Positions 11,949 through 23,386 of a stretch of DNA of 64,000 nucleotides are shown here, piece by piece. The notes beneath the pieces are model-generated. The model was given only the letters and a program-made list of their open reading frames with translations. It was not told where the DNA came from and made no database searches. Numbering within the stretch: position 1 is the stretch's first letter; each line of letters starts with the position of its first letter. The stretch spans positions 37,377,893-37,441,892 of the forward strand of contig CAKMRJ010003334.1 of the NCBI GenBank assembly GCA_928212115.1, read 5' to 3'. The position numbers and the translations under genes are program-made. Origin of the DNA: Lactuca virosa (taxonomy: Eukaryota; Streptophyta; Magnoliopsida; Asterales; Asteraceae).

Positions 11949-13125
11949 GGTCCCTGTTCAGCGGTGAGATTGTGGAAAATCTGTGACTTACTCACGGATT
12001 TCTTCAGACGGTTTAGGCCAGGGTGGGTCTGTTTGCTAGGCTGTTGGAGGGCTACAGCAGGTTTGGAATCAGGAATTGGTAGGCCGTGGGAGACCGGGTA
12101 TGTGGTAAGACAACAATTGGTTCTGTAACATTCAGTTTAGCATCGGGTTTGGTGTCGAGATGGTTTGGGTAATATTGCCAGTTGAGGTTTCCTTTCGGAA
12201 GTTGCGTGGGTCAACTGGATGAGTGTTTTTTGGCTCAGAAACCGGGCAGGAATCCGGTATTTCAGATAGTTGGCAGACAAGTTGGAACCAGGGAGGTCTT
12301 GGCTGCTTTGGAAAGCAGTTAAAAAGCGGTGTGGTTTTCCATACAGTAGTTATGATTTGAGGTTTTGTGTGAGAGTGGGGTAACTGGTTGATTGAGAAAT
12401 GCTAAGTCACTTGTAGTGGGATTAAATAATCTCAGAGTAATTGATTTGACCCTGTTGCGCAACTCTCGTCTCTAACCGTTACCGGGATAAATCTTCTACT
12501 CGAAGGATTATCTGAGCCTTCTGTTGAGTATACGTGTTCTGTAGCAGTATTTGGTCAGTGACATTGTTCCCTTGGAAGCACCGATGTGATCAGGGTTCAG
12601 AATCATTTTGTTGGTACAAAACTCTATGAGGTTGGCATTGCGGCGGTTCGGTATGGGAGGTCTAACAGGGAGTCAAACCATTGAGATTTTAGGTTTTGGA
12701 ATTCAGGTGAGATAGCATTGGGTTTTATTCAAGGAGTTGTGGTTTCGTTCTTCATCGGACTTGAAGAACTATTCTAAGGATGGTTTCAGTAGATCTGATA
12801 GGCCGTTGTATGGGCAGAGTTGGAAGTGTAATGTTTGGTCTGTTATTCGTTGAGAGTTTGAGATGGAGTTGTTTCAGCGTGGACCGGTCTGTCGGGGAGT
12901 CAGACCATAATGGATTTCAGGTCTCAGAAAGGTAGAGAGTGGTTTGCAGGGGCTGAAGGTTTGATTGTTGTTTTCGGCATGGAAGTTTCGGATTGGGTTT
13001 CGGGTGTCTTAGGAAGATTGTTTTATGTGCAGAATTTCCGATTGTGTTCCTCAGGTTGTTGTTTTGATATTAGTGTTAATAAGGAGCGATTTTGAGGACA
13101 AAATCTAATTTAAGTGGGGGAGAGT

Positions 13126-15102
13126 TGTAACATCCAGAATCTAGAAGATCAATTGTGGAATAAATCCCATTTTCTAAGGACCAACTCGTCGAGTTGATGG
13201 TGGCCAACTCGACGTGTTGGAGGCTTTTGGGACACGCGTTTTTATGGACCAACTCGAAGAGTTGGTGAAGGAAACGCGACAAGTTGGACGCTGATTGAGA
13301 AATCCTAATTTTAGGGTTTTGCACCCTATTTAAACACCTTAAGTCCCAGATGTTGGCCTCATTTCCAGCCTCCATAGCCCCTAACCCTAATCTCGAAACC
13401 CTAGAGCCTCCTTGAGTGTTGTGAGCTTATTGTGGGTGTGTTTTTGTGTGTTTGAAGCTTATTGAAAGAAGAGAAGCTTGTTGCAAGGTGGTGGTTCAAG
13501 TAGGAGCTTTCAGATCTTGATTCTCTGCTCTATTTCCTGCACATTTCGGGTATAAAGTTCTAACCTTGCTTAATATTTGCTTAGATCTCTTCTTGAGTTG
13601 GATTGTATGCTTTTAGCCATGGATGGGTGGTTGATGGGGATGTAGAAGTCCCAAGTGTTTATTCTTTCAGATCTATGATCTTCATGAGCTCTTTTGTCAT
13701 AAAGGTGCGAAGTTTATGGGTTTAAGGGGCTTCATGCATCTGTTAAGACTTTCATTTAGCCCTTTTTGAGCTTTTGAGCTCCTTCTAGTCATGCTTAAGC
13801 GTAAAGATGGAAACTTTACATGGCCATCAATCCTTATGGGGCCAGATCTGTATTTTAGGGTATTATCTTTGATGATTAAGTGCTTAATGGTTAATCCCTC
13901 ACTCTTCTTGATCTCATAGTGGTCGAGATCTGAGTGCTGGAGTTCCTGGAGTCGATAATGTTGACCTAATGTATCAAGATGTGGGTTTCTGGGAAACTCG
14001 GCGAGTTTATGGATAAACTCGGCGAGTTGGCTCAGCTTTTCCCGACTTCGCAGATTGTTAGATGAACTCGACGAGTATAGGATAAACTCGGCGAGTTGTG
14101 TCAACTCAGGCTGTTGACTTTGACTTTTGGCCTTAGCCTTTGACCAAGTTATTCTAAGGGGGTATTTGAGGTAATCAGTTTTGTAATCAAGAAATTATGG
14201 GCTTAGGATAAGACCCAAATGGGATTGAGCCGCATTTTGAAAATTAGGCTATTAGTGGGCCTTTTTGGATCTTTTGATTTTGGGCCTCAGTTTTGGTTCA
14301 TGTTGGGGTCAGGGGTAAAATGGACATTTTACTCCAAGTATGGTTGGTGGGCCTTGGGATGGATTCCAATTGGTAATTGTGTGTTATTTTGATCTGATAG
14401 TTCGGAGGTGTCGTCAGGGAAACAGCTAGGGGAATTTTTTCAGTGAGCATCTGCATTCGAGGTGAGTCTCCTCACTATTCTATTGGTCGAAGGCACCAAT
14501 GTCGGCCCATTTGGTTTGTGTATTGTAGGAAGGCCAAGGGGTGGCCCTTGGCAATCCTTATGCGAGACCAGAGTCTGAACTCTGACAGATAATTGATTAG
14601 TAATGGTAGAATTGTGTTCTAGTTGTCTTCGTGATGCTTGCATGGAAGACCAGGAGGTGGCTCCAGGCACTTGTCTGTAAGACCTAGGGTTGTGGCCCTT
14701 GGTCTGGCAAGGAAGACCACAAGGCGACTCGTGGCATAATGGCAAGACTATGGTTGGCACATAGCACTCCTATTGATTATGTTTATGTGTGATATGTATG
14801 GCTCATGATTTGTATGTTATGTAAGGCTCGTTTGATATGTCTGGTATGTGGTATTTGGGGAACTCACTAGGATTTGTGCTTACAGTTTGTGGTTTATGGT
14901 TTCAGGTACTTCCGTTTCGAAAGGAAAGGGCTCGGCTTGATCGCAGCGCATACACCCGTGTTTTTCCGTAATGTGTGATCTTTGGGAATGAACTCTGATA
15001 ATTGTCTTATTTAAAATACTTTTAAATGTTTGGATAAAGTTACAATGGTGTTTTGGTTATAATAAAAATGAAATTTTATCCCTTGACTTTTGGGATGTTA
15101 CA
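13126..15102 (+). repeat. Element A 3' LTR
   Basis: 1977 bp, TGTAACATCC...GGGATGTTACA, preceded by PPT AAGTGGGGGAGAG (13111-13125 region). A possible TATA-like CTATTTAAA lies near 13325, followed by 'aaccctaa'/'aaccctag' boxes (13380-13405), so transcription may start about there (inference). It contains CCAACTCGNCGAGTTGG near-palindromes (13178-13290 and 13996-14097) and a second array of 'gacc..gnggtggc' units (14526-14757). The intact TCACT target of LTR1 is at 14864. Confidence 0.92.
13178..14097. repeat. ACTCGNCGAGT palindrome clusters in element A LTR
   Basis: Copies include 'aactcgtcgagttg' (about 13186), 'aactcgacgtgttgg', 'aactcgaagagttgg' and, after a gap, 'aactcggcgagt' and 'aactcgacgagt' (13996-14097). 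The 10-11 bp core is self-complementary. The same core occurs in the leader of unrelated copia element E (51026-51113). Confidence 0.85.
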
Positions 15103-15338
15103 CAAGAGGAAAGGAGTTGCGCCAAAGGAATGGATGTTGCAACATGAGCGAGTGAAGTTGCGCCAAGAGGTTGATTTTGCGCCATCAAGGAGTGGAGTTG
15201 CGCCAAAGAGGAGAAGTTGTGCCATCTTGGGGTGAAATTATGTCATCCTCATGAGATATTGCGCCATGGAGGAGATGTTGCATCATCATGGACCATCTTG
15301 GTACATGATGCACCATCTCGATTCCTTTGTTGTCCCAT
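15103..15338 (+). mobile_element. Copia-type LTR G1, left part
   Basis: Matches 51968-52204 of LTR G2. The first few bases lie on the far side of element A, which inserted here (TSD CAAGA at 15103-15107). It contains repeated 'gttgcgcca' units (15118-15260). The right edge joins element C where about 95 bp of G and about 210 bp of C's LTR are missing, so a deletion spans the junction. It continues at 29907. Confidence 0.82.
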
Positions 15339-16396
15339 GCAAACCTTCGGGCCGCAAAAGGTTCACGGCCGTGAACACCTCGGACCGTGAACCCTCGCAG
15401 CCGTGATCATCCTAGCCGACCTCGCAGCCGTAAACACTTCTCGGCCAACCGACTTCGGACCGTATACGAGGTTCACGGCCGTGAACCCCTCAGACCGTGA
15501 ACCCTCGCATATATATTCATTTCAGCCGATTTTCCTCACTTTTTACACATTCAAACACAATTCCAAGCTATTTTCTCTCAAGTATCATAAGCCAAGAACA
15601 CGAAGAACAACCTCTCTCCTCAAGAACATCCTATAATCATCTATTCTCATAATATTTAAGCAATAATCCCTAGTTCTTCACAAGATCTAATAGGTATCAT
15701 TTCTTGATTCTTGTTAACACTTCAAGAACATATTTCAATCTTCTTATATTAGATTGAAACCCGTTAATTTCATCTATTTTTCACGAAGAACGCGAAGAAC
15801 ACGAAGAACGAGCACCTGAAAACCTTTGAATCTTCTTAGAATCTGTTTAAGATCATCAAGTGTTTTTCATTCCTCAAGAACTCCTAGCCATGAACCCTTC
15901 AAGCTAGGGCCGTGAACACCCCTCTCCTGGCCGTGAACACTTATCAACTTCCTTTTTAGCTTCTAACACTCCAATTTGTAAGTTATACTTACAAATTAAT
16001 CCAATTTCCAATCATTCCTATGATTATTTTAGCTAATTGGATGCATATATGTTATAGAAATTATTATATAGGACTTGTTTTGTTGCGGGATTTCACTCGT
16101 GGAACTAAACATCTTATACCAAATCATCATTTGAATCACCCTCCAAAAGGTGAGTTCATACCCCCGTATTTTCATAGTTTTTACTGTTTTTAGGGGGGGG
16201 GGGGGTGGGGAATACAAGTCTAACACAAGGATTTTGTGTTACAAACAAATGGTTTCAAAATATTTCACCAAAATGGATTTCAATTATCATCAAATCAAAT
16301 AGTTTCAAATTGTGTTAAAATGACATCAAGTCACCAAAAGTATTTCAAAATGTTAAATTCTTAAAATGATTTTATAAAATTATGTTTTCCCCAAAT

Positions 16397-16440
<44 letters not shown>

Positions 16441-17541
16441 TTATATTTATATATAAATAAGATTTAAAAGGCTTAGGACTGATAACTCACTTTGGTTCCT
16501 TTTCCTTGTTTGCATGTGGGCTTATAGTATCGGTTATTTGTCCGAATGTCGCTTAAATTTTATTTATATATAATTGTATATGTATATAAATATAAAAGTT
16601 ATTTCATTCAGTTTAGATACCCTTTGTAACATGTTGAGCAAGGGGTTGCATTCATGAACAGTTAGTACCAAATTCAGAAAGTACATATAAATTATAATAG
16701 GTATAATTTATGTTTCATAGAACATTAATTCACGAGTCAAGTATACTAGAGTACACCGTTTTACAAAGAATAAGGGTTGCATTCAAAACAAATCGAGGGT
16801 ATACATCTTTCATATACATATTAAGAATACTAATTCAAGAGTATACAATCAATCATTATTTCAGAATGATTGGGTTTTCACTTATATTATACACGTAACA
16901 TCTATATGCTTTTTATGAGTCAATTGATTCAGGTTGTTTAGTTCATTTAAACAACATAGTTAAAGTCCTGACATTATAACCAGAATCTCCAGTCGGGGAT
17001 CGAAACAAGTGTGTATAGATCTATATTGGGATTGACAACCCCGCACTCAGACTGCTAGCTACAGCCAGGCATACACGCCTACGAGTGACAATTGTTATCA
17101 ACAGTTAAACGCCTTCAAAGCGTTGTCTCGGGCCATCTAGTATCAGTATGGTTATAATATCTCATTAAAAAGATATTAACAATACGTTAATGTATAATTA
17201 ACTAAACATAAGTACATTTTCAAAGTACTAGTTTACAAGATACAATTTATAGTATTACATTACAATTTACAATAACAGCTGGTGGAACCAGGCACACTCA
17301 CAGTTATATGTTTAAAAAAAATACAATTACAGAACATTGGTTTACAAACAGAACAATTTTATGAGATTAAAACTAGTTTTCATATACAACAGAAAATATA
17401 GGATTTTCTGGAGCAATTTACATATTCCAGAAACAGAAAACATTCTTTCAAACATAAATGCTTATGCACTCACTCAACTTTATGTTGATACTCTCTTTTC
17501 AAATTACTTGTATTCTCAGGGAATCAGTAGACAGGTACTCC
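15339..17541 (+). repeat. Element C 5' LTR, truncated at both ends
   Basis: Corresponds to 27367-29689 of the 3' LTR. The first 212 bp and the last 217 bp are absent. The right edge runs straight into the leader at 'ggtactcc|ataaaag', so the PBS is gone. Differences from the 3' LTR include a longer G run (about 16193-16205), an (AT) tract (16400-16440) and the absence of a 127-bp duplication present at 29164-29417. Confidence 0.88.
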
Positions 17542-18258
17542 ATAAAAGATATAAAAACTATAAATACATTGGGGCTAAGAGCTCTGACTACAAGTATACT
17601 TTTTAAAATTTAAGTATTTTTACAAGAAGTATACTAACACTCATACCTACAAGTACAGTATCACAGTCATAAGAACTTAAAAGTATTTGGATGTTGGACA
17701 CTGCAGTCAAACCTGGGCAGTTATGTAATCATATCTGGGATTAATATAGCCTGATCAACTATATTGGTTTGAGATATGACCAACATGTGTTTGGGAGTGA
17801 TGGTGTGTGCGGCATGTCTAAAACTTACCAACCATACATATACAGAAGAACTCTAGAATAGAACATAAAGTTAAAATACTATAGGAGTATTTTAGGCACT
17901 ATATACTAATAACAAACATGTGAAAACAAAAGAACCATTTTGGGTAGAGCTATAAATATTAATGGTATATTACAGTTATATATAATTAAAGATATATAGA
18001 CTTAGAATATGTGATCTAGCTTCATTCTTGTTCCTTGTTTGGTTGTGGATTTAGAGCAGGATCATTTAATCAAAGGTCGATTATACCCAAGTTATATATA
18101 ATTAGTATACACTTTGTAGTTATAGTAGTACCTAGAACAAATCATACATAATTCATTATCTGTTAATTGTAAGTCCCTCTCGTAGAAACTCGTATTTGCA
18201 ATCTATCGTTACTAATTATATTCTATATCTCTTTATTCCTATTCTTGCTTAGATATCA
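17542..18258 (+). other. Element C leader
   Basis: About 715 bp, homologous to the leader of element D read on minus (40410 downwards: 'tataaaagatata', 'aaatacaatggggc', 'gtcaaacttagactg'). It includes a 'tccttgtttggttgtgga' module (18030-18055) that also occurs in C's own LTR (about 16495) and three times in element D. No coding frame. Confidence 0.75.
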
Positions 18259-18873
18259 ATGGCTGGATTCCATCTACCCGGAGACCCGTACTTTCCCAAT
18301 CAGGGAAATGGAGGATGGCTCGAGGATGAGCGAGAAGAGAATCCTGAAATCCCCTTAGATGATGATTTTGCAGAAAATTTTCCTGAAGATTCTGATTCCG
18401 AATAAGAAGCCTATAATTCACCACCGGTTGCCCAGAATCCTAATCCACGACAAAATTTCCAAGGCCCGACGCCTTTGTGGGGGATAAACTTAGACAGGTG
18501 GAGTAACGAACAGGGTCAGAACCATCCTTACCAAGGAGACCGAAGCTTCTACAATTTGGACGCAGGAGGCTCAGCAGACAGAGCCCTCCCAGTGTTAGTT
18601 CGTCGTGTGGTGCGTAATGACGAACAAGGAAGAGCTACTATCGACCGAGTCATGCAGGTTGATGCTGCCACAGAAGTCAACACCGTTCACATTCGTAACT
18701 TAGAGGACAGTCATAATGCGACAAGAGATCGTACTAATTACTTGATGAGAGAACTAGCGGCATCCCAAGCCGAAGTTAGAGAACTGTGAGAAGGGCAAAG
18801 ATCACAAGAAAAGCGTATGTACGAAATAGAACACCAGTTAGCTAAATCCAAGGCCGGACCTAGTAGGAAGTAG
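18259..18873 (+). pseudogene. Extra ORF upstream of gag in element C
   Basis: One frame of 205 codons from ATG 18259 to TAG 18871, broken by TAA at 18403 and TGA at 18787. The N-terminal third is acidic (many Asp/Glu plus Pro/Gly), and the C-terminal half looks helical, possibly coiled coil ('NTVHIRNLEDSHN', 'MRELAASQAEVREL'). It matches no standard gag or pol domain. Its position between PBS and gag, with its own start and stop, resembles the additional ORFs reported in some plant gypsy elements. Function unknown. Confidence 0.7.
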
Positions 18874-19281
18874 ATTATACTCTACTCGTCCTCAGTTTAC
18901 TCTTTTGGTTATAGTTAAGTCTGCGGATATGTTCTAGCGTTATTTTTCATGTTTTTCAGTACGACCGCGAAAATTTCGTTTTCGGTAGGTCGGTTTGGTG
19001 TCGATGTTTTCCCAGTATTGTGGTGTATTGTAGACCTGTTTAGGGTCAAGTTTTCCAGACTCTATGTATTCAATATGCCAATATAATCGACATGCATTTT
19101 CATACTCTTTGAAAAATAACCACTCAAATTCATATTATCCTGTTGCAAGTTGTACTTGCAGTAGACTTCTATTTCCTTACAAAATTCATATTGAACTAAG
19201 TGTTTTAGTTTAGAGATATCAAATTCATATTCATTCTTGATATCTTACCATCTTTTCATCTTTTAACTTTTATAGTAAAAG
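18874..19281 (+). other. Spacer between extra ORF and gag in element C
   Basis: About 410 bp, AT-rich, with no coding frame. It ends 'tatagtaaaag' directly before the gag ATG. Confidence 0.6.
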
Positions 19282-20302
19282 ATGCCTCCATGGAGAAACC
19301 CAAGGCGTGTCAATGTTAATGAAGCGCCAACACCACCTCCGCCACTACCTCCTCAATTTGACGCTGCCATGTTTCAGGCAGCGGTCACATCAGCTGTTGC
19401 AGCACAGCTGCTATGTCTCATATAAACACCACTGGTGCAAGTGGATCAGGAGTTGGTACGCATCCCTCCAACCACGGTGAGAGTCACGGACACTCACGAG
19501 AGTGTACCTACAAGGACTTCTCAAACGCTAAACCCATGACCTTTAACGGGACTGGAGGAGTAATGGCGTTAAGGCAATGGATTGATAAGACAGAGGCAAT
19601 TTTCGAGATCTGCTCCTGTCCGGAGAGTAGCAAGGTCAAATTCGCGGTTTGTACCTTTGCTGATAGACCCCTAACATGGTGGAACGACCATGTTAAGTCA
19701 CTGATCTTGGTAGTGGTTAACTCTATAAGTTGGGAGAACTTGAAAACCATGCTGATGCGGGAGTACTGCCCGCGAGGGGAAATTCAAAAGCTCGAACAAG
19801 AGCTCTGGGGTCTTACTATGGTTGGTTCAGAAATAACAACCTACACGAATCGATTATGCGACTTAGCAATCCTATGTCCAGAAATGGTTGCTCTGGAGAG
19901 AAAAAAGATCGAGAGGTATATTTGGGGGCTGTCGCCCCAGATTCAGGCAAGTGTCATTGCTTCTAGGCCTGTTACCTTTGACAGTGCCAAAGAGTTGGCA
20001 CAATCCCTTATCGACCACGAAGCCCGTAAAAAATCAGTGGTTGTTGCCCCAGAACAACCCAAGGGAAACAACAACAACAGCAAGAAGAAAGCCTAGAATA
20101 AGAGAAAGGGCAAATCTTCTCAGGAACCCTCAAAGAAGCAACAATTAATGGCGGTCCATGCTGCTACTGTACCTGCTGCTGTTCCTGCTAACCTTGCACC
20201 AGCTAAGCCTTATGTTGGTAATCTCCCCAAATGCAACAAGTGCAATTTTCACTACAATGGAAATTTCCGAGAAATGCAGTGTCGTAACTGCAACTAGAAA
20301 AT
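19282..20302 (+). pseudogene. gag: Element C gag
   Basis: Starts at ATG 19282 with a proline-rich N-terminus and 'FDAAMFQAAVTSAV'. A frameshift near 19405-19412 moves into the frame that stays open to TAG 20094. The capsid domain shows 'FNGTGGVMALRQWIDKTEAIF' type sequence and 'RPLTWWNDHV'. After TAG 20094 the frame continues into a partly degraded knuckle region ('CNKCNFH', 'CRNCN'), then shifts near 20299 into the pol frame. The final CCHC knuckle CYRCGDVGHFKRDC is at 20377-20418. Confidence 0.85.
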
Positions 20303-22857
20303 GGCATACTGCTCGATTCTGTAAATCACCACCCAAACCGATTAACCAAGTACCTGCCGCTGGAGTAGGTCAAGCATGCTATAGATGCGGTGATGTGGGG
20401 CATTTCAAAAGAGATTGTCCGAAAGCTGGAAATGCCGGTAGAGTTGGGAGGATTCTAGCATTGGGTCACGAAGAAGCGGTGGCAGACCCTGTGGTGGTCA
20501 CGGGTACGTTTCTTCTCAACAATACTTATGCATGCATTCTATTTGATTGTGGTGCTGAGAAGAGCTTCGTGAGCCATAATTTCAAACACCTGCTAAATCA
20601 AAACTCCCAACCACTAAATGAAACTTTCACAGTCGAAATGGCTAACGGGAAATCCAAATACACCGACGAAATATACATAGGATGTACCCTTAGCTTGAAT
20701 AAATTTTCGTTCCCAATAGACCTTATGCCGGTCTCTGTCAAAAGTTTCGACGTCATAATAGGTATGGATTGGTTGTGCTCTAACCATGCCGACATCCTAT
20801 GCTATGAAAGAGCCATTTGCCTGAACTTGCCAACTAACGAAACTCTTATCATCTACGACGACAAACCCGTAACGAATCTTCAGATCATTTCTTGCATTAA
20901 GGCACAGAATTACCTTCGTAAGGAGTACAGTGCTTTCTTAGCTCACGTGGTAGAAAAAAGAAAGAAGTGAAAGACATCGCGAGCATTCCTGAGGTCTGCA
21001 ACTTTCCCGAAATATTTCCTGACGATCTTCCAGGAGTGCCTCCCGAACGACAAGTCGAATTTAGAATCGAATTAATCCCTGGGGCTACCCCTGTAGCCAA
21101 ATCACCCCTATCGTCTTGCACCTTCTAAAATGCAGGAATTATCCAGCCAGCTGAACGAACTCCTTAGCAAAGGTTTCATAAGACCAAACTTCTCACCCTA
21201 GGGAGCACCAGTTTTGTTCGTGAAGAAGAAGGATGGATCATTCCGTATGTGCATAGACTACCGCGAGCTGAATAAACTTACTATAAAGAATCGATACCCT
21301 CTGCCTCGCATTGACGATCTATTCGACCAACTTCAAGGTGCGAGCTACTTCTCGAAAATAGACTTGATATCCGTGTATCATCAACTACAGATTTTGGAGG
21401 AGGACATTCCCAAAACCGCGTTCAGAACTCGTTATGGTCATTACGAGTTTGTAGTGATGTAATTCGGATTGACGAATGCACCTACTGTGTTCATGGACTT
21501 GATGAACAGAGTGTGTCGTCCATTCCTGGACAAATTCGTCATAGTCTTCATTGACGACATCCTTATCTACTCAAGAAGTGAAGAGGAGCATGGCCAACAT
21601 CTCCGTCAAGTATTGCAAACTCTCAGAGCAGAGAAACTTTATGCGAAGTTCTCAAAATGTGAATTTTGGATCAGGAAGGTAGATTTCCTGGGTCACGTGG
21701 TTAGTCAAGAGGGAATACATGTGGACCCTTCCAAAATAAAGGCAATTGAGAACTGGTCAGCACCTAAAACACCTATAGAAATCCGCCAATTCTTAGGTCT
21801 TGCTGGCTACTATCGCAGATTCATCCAAAATTTCTCCCGAATTGCTAAACCTCTTACCACCCTGACGCAAAAGGGTGTAACTTTTAGCTGGGGAGAAAAA
21901 CAAGAAACAACATTCCAAACGCTGAAGCAAGCTCTGTGCAGCGCATCGATCATGTCTCTTCCTGAAGGGACAGAGGATTTCGTAGTGTACTGTGATGCTT
22001 CTAATCAAGGGCTTGGATGTGTTCTTATGCAAAGAGGAAAGGTTATATCCTACGCCTCAAGACATCTAAAGACACATGAGGTGAACTATACAACACATGA
22101 CATTGAACTAGGAGCAGTGGTATTTGCTCTGAAGATCTGGAGGCATTATTTATATGGCACGAAATGCACCATATTCACGGACCATAAAAGTCTTCAGCAT
22201 ATCTTCGACCAGAAAGAGCTGAACATGAGGCAACGACGGTGGGTGGAGCTACTGAACGACTACGAATGTGAAATTCTTTATCATCCTGGTAAAGCCAATG
22301 TAGTAGCTGACACCCTTAGCAGAAAAGAATACTCGGGACGCCGAGTAAAGTCGTTGACCATGACAATCCATTCACATCTGTCCACCCAGATCAAAGAGGC
22401 TCAACTCAAGGCCTTGAAACCCGAAAACTTGACAGGTGAAACCCTGAGAGGAATGGATAAGAACTTCAAAGTCAAGGATGATGGAGTCTATTGTTTCATG
22501 AACCGAATCTGGACACCAAAGTTCGGTGGTTACAGAGACGTGGTTATGAATGAAACACACAAAACCCGATACTCCATTCATCCAGGTTCAGACAAGATGT
22601 ATCTGGACCTCAAGAAACTGTACTGGTGGCCTAACATGAAGGCCGAAATCGCTACCTTTGTGGGCAAGTGCCTTACTTGTGCCAAATCCAAGGTAGAGTA
22701 CCAGAAACCTTCAGGTTTATTGCAACAACCTGAAATCCCTGAATGGAAGTGGGAGCGGATTATGATGGATTTCATAACTAAGTTACCCAAGACATCGGGT
22801 GATTATGATACTATTTGGGTGATCGTCGATAGATTGACCAAATCCGCACACTTCTTA
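20303..22857 (+). pseudogene. pol: Element C protease, RT, RNase H and integrase N-terminus
   Basis: After the last zinc knuckle comes an aspartic protease whose catalytic DTG/DSG is DCG (20545-20553), so activity is doubtful. A frameshift lies near 20960 and another near 21107. TAG 21198 replaces the usual W of 'SPWGAP', and TAA 21460 lies in the RT just before 'FGLTNAP'. RT carries 'KKDGSFRMCIDYRELNK' and FIDD (catalytic DD at 21553-21558). RNase H has 'YCDASNQGLG' and 'FTDHKSLQ'. Integrase begins with the HHCC zinc domain (C..C at about 22671-22682) and the first catalytic Asp (22828), and is then cut at 22857 by the F-family LTR, TSD TCTTA. Confidence 0.92.
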
Positions 22858-23386
22858 TGTAACGCCCGTAGATCCGGGCTAGTCAATTTAGAGATAATAG
22901 GGTCGAAAACGACTTTCCGTATATTATGACCCGTCGAAGTTTTACGGCAAAACCGGCACGACACAGGGAAGTGTAAATAGTGAATTTACGATAGAGCGAG
23001 TTTTAGCCTTAGCGATCTAAACGAAAGTTGTTGTAGAAAACATTAAACCGAGAGCTTCCATAAAAAGAACGCCCAAATCTGACTTCGTATGAGAAAGTTA
23101 TGATTTTTCGAAGTTTCGGCTTAGTAGTGTACAACCCGAAATTCGAATGTTAGATCGAGCGGTTTTTAGCCGACACACCTAAACGAGAATCGAAGATCTC
23201 GTTAATAGTAGCATAACGATGAAAAGACAGACGAAAAACGGACGTCGGATGAAGAAGTTATGAATTTTAACGGACCAATCCTGTCCCGGCCTGTTAAAAA
23301 TATAACTTTTAAAATAAAGTCAAAATTAGCCGACGAAATCTAAACGAAAGTTGTAGAGTACGTTCCCGCCTACGCGTGGATATAAA

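Larger units (their letters stand above)
10759..13110 (+). other. Element A 3' non-coding region
   Basis: About 2.35 kb in the place where pol would lie, with no pol motifs in any frame. It holds an (AT)n tract (10819-10885), a three-unit tandem repeat (11797-11948) and a diverged copy of part of the leader (about 12395-12520). The last 40 bp ('ttttgaggacaaaatc' then the PPT) resemble the 3' ends of autonomous chromoviruses, as if pol had been deleted or replaced. Confidence 0.7.
2338..15102 (+). mobile_element. Element A: gag-only (TR-GAG-like) Ty3/gypsy element
   Basis: Order on plus: 3' end of the 5' LTR (2338-2576, the rest lies left of the window beyond LTR1), PBS for tRNA-Met (2579-2592), leader, gag (split by element B), non-coding 3' region, PPT (13111-13125), 3' LTR (13126-15102). 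No protease, reverse transcriptase, RNase H or integrase motif was found in any frame. It therefore fits non-autonomous TR-GAG elements, which rely on a partner's pol. Its PPT and LTR start (GTGGGGGAGAGT then TGTAACATCC) are typical of Tekay/Del-like chromoviruses, a likely partner type (inference). The right flank CAAGA lies in the G1 copia LTR; the left flank is outside the window. Confidence 0.85.

Noticed and set aside
13697..14104. 135-codon minus frame in element A LTR
   Set aside because: Lies across LTR sequence and palindromes, with no homology and no partner in other LTRs here.
14440..14760. 106-codon minus frame with repeated 'HxP'-like pattern
   Set aside because: Runs through the 3' array of the element A LTR; the repeated pattern mirrors the DNA repeat.
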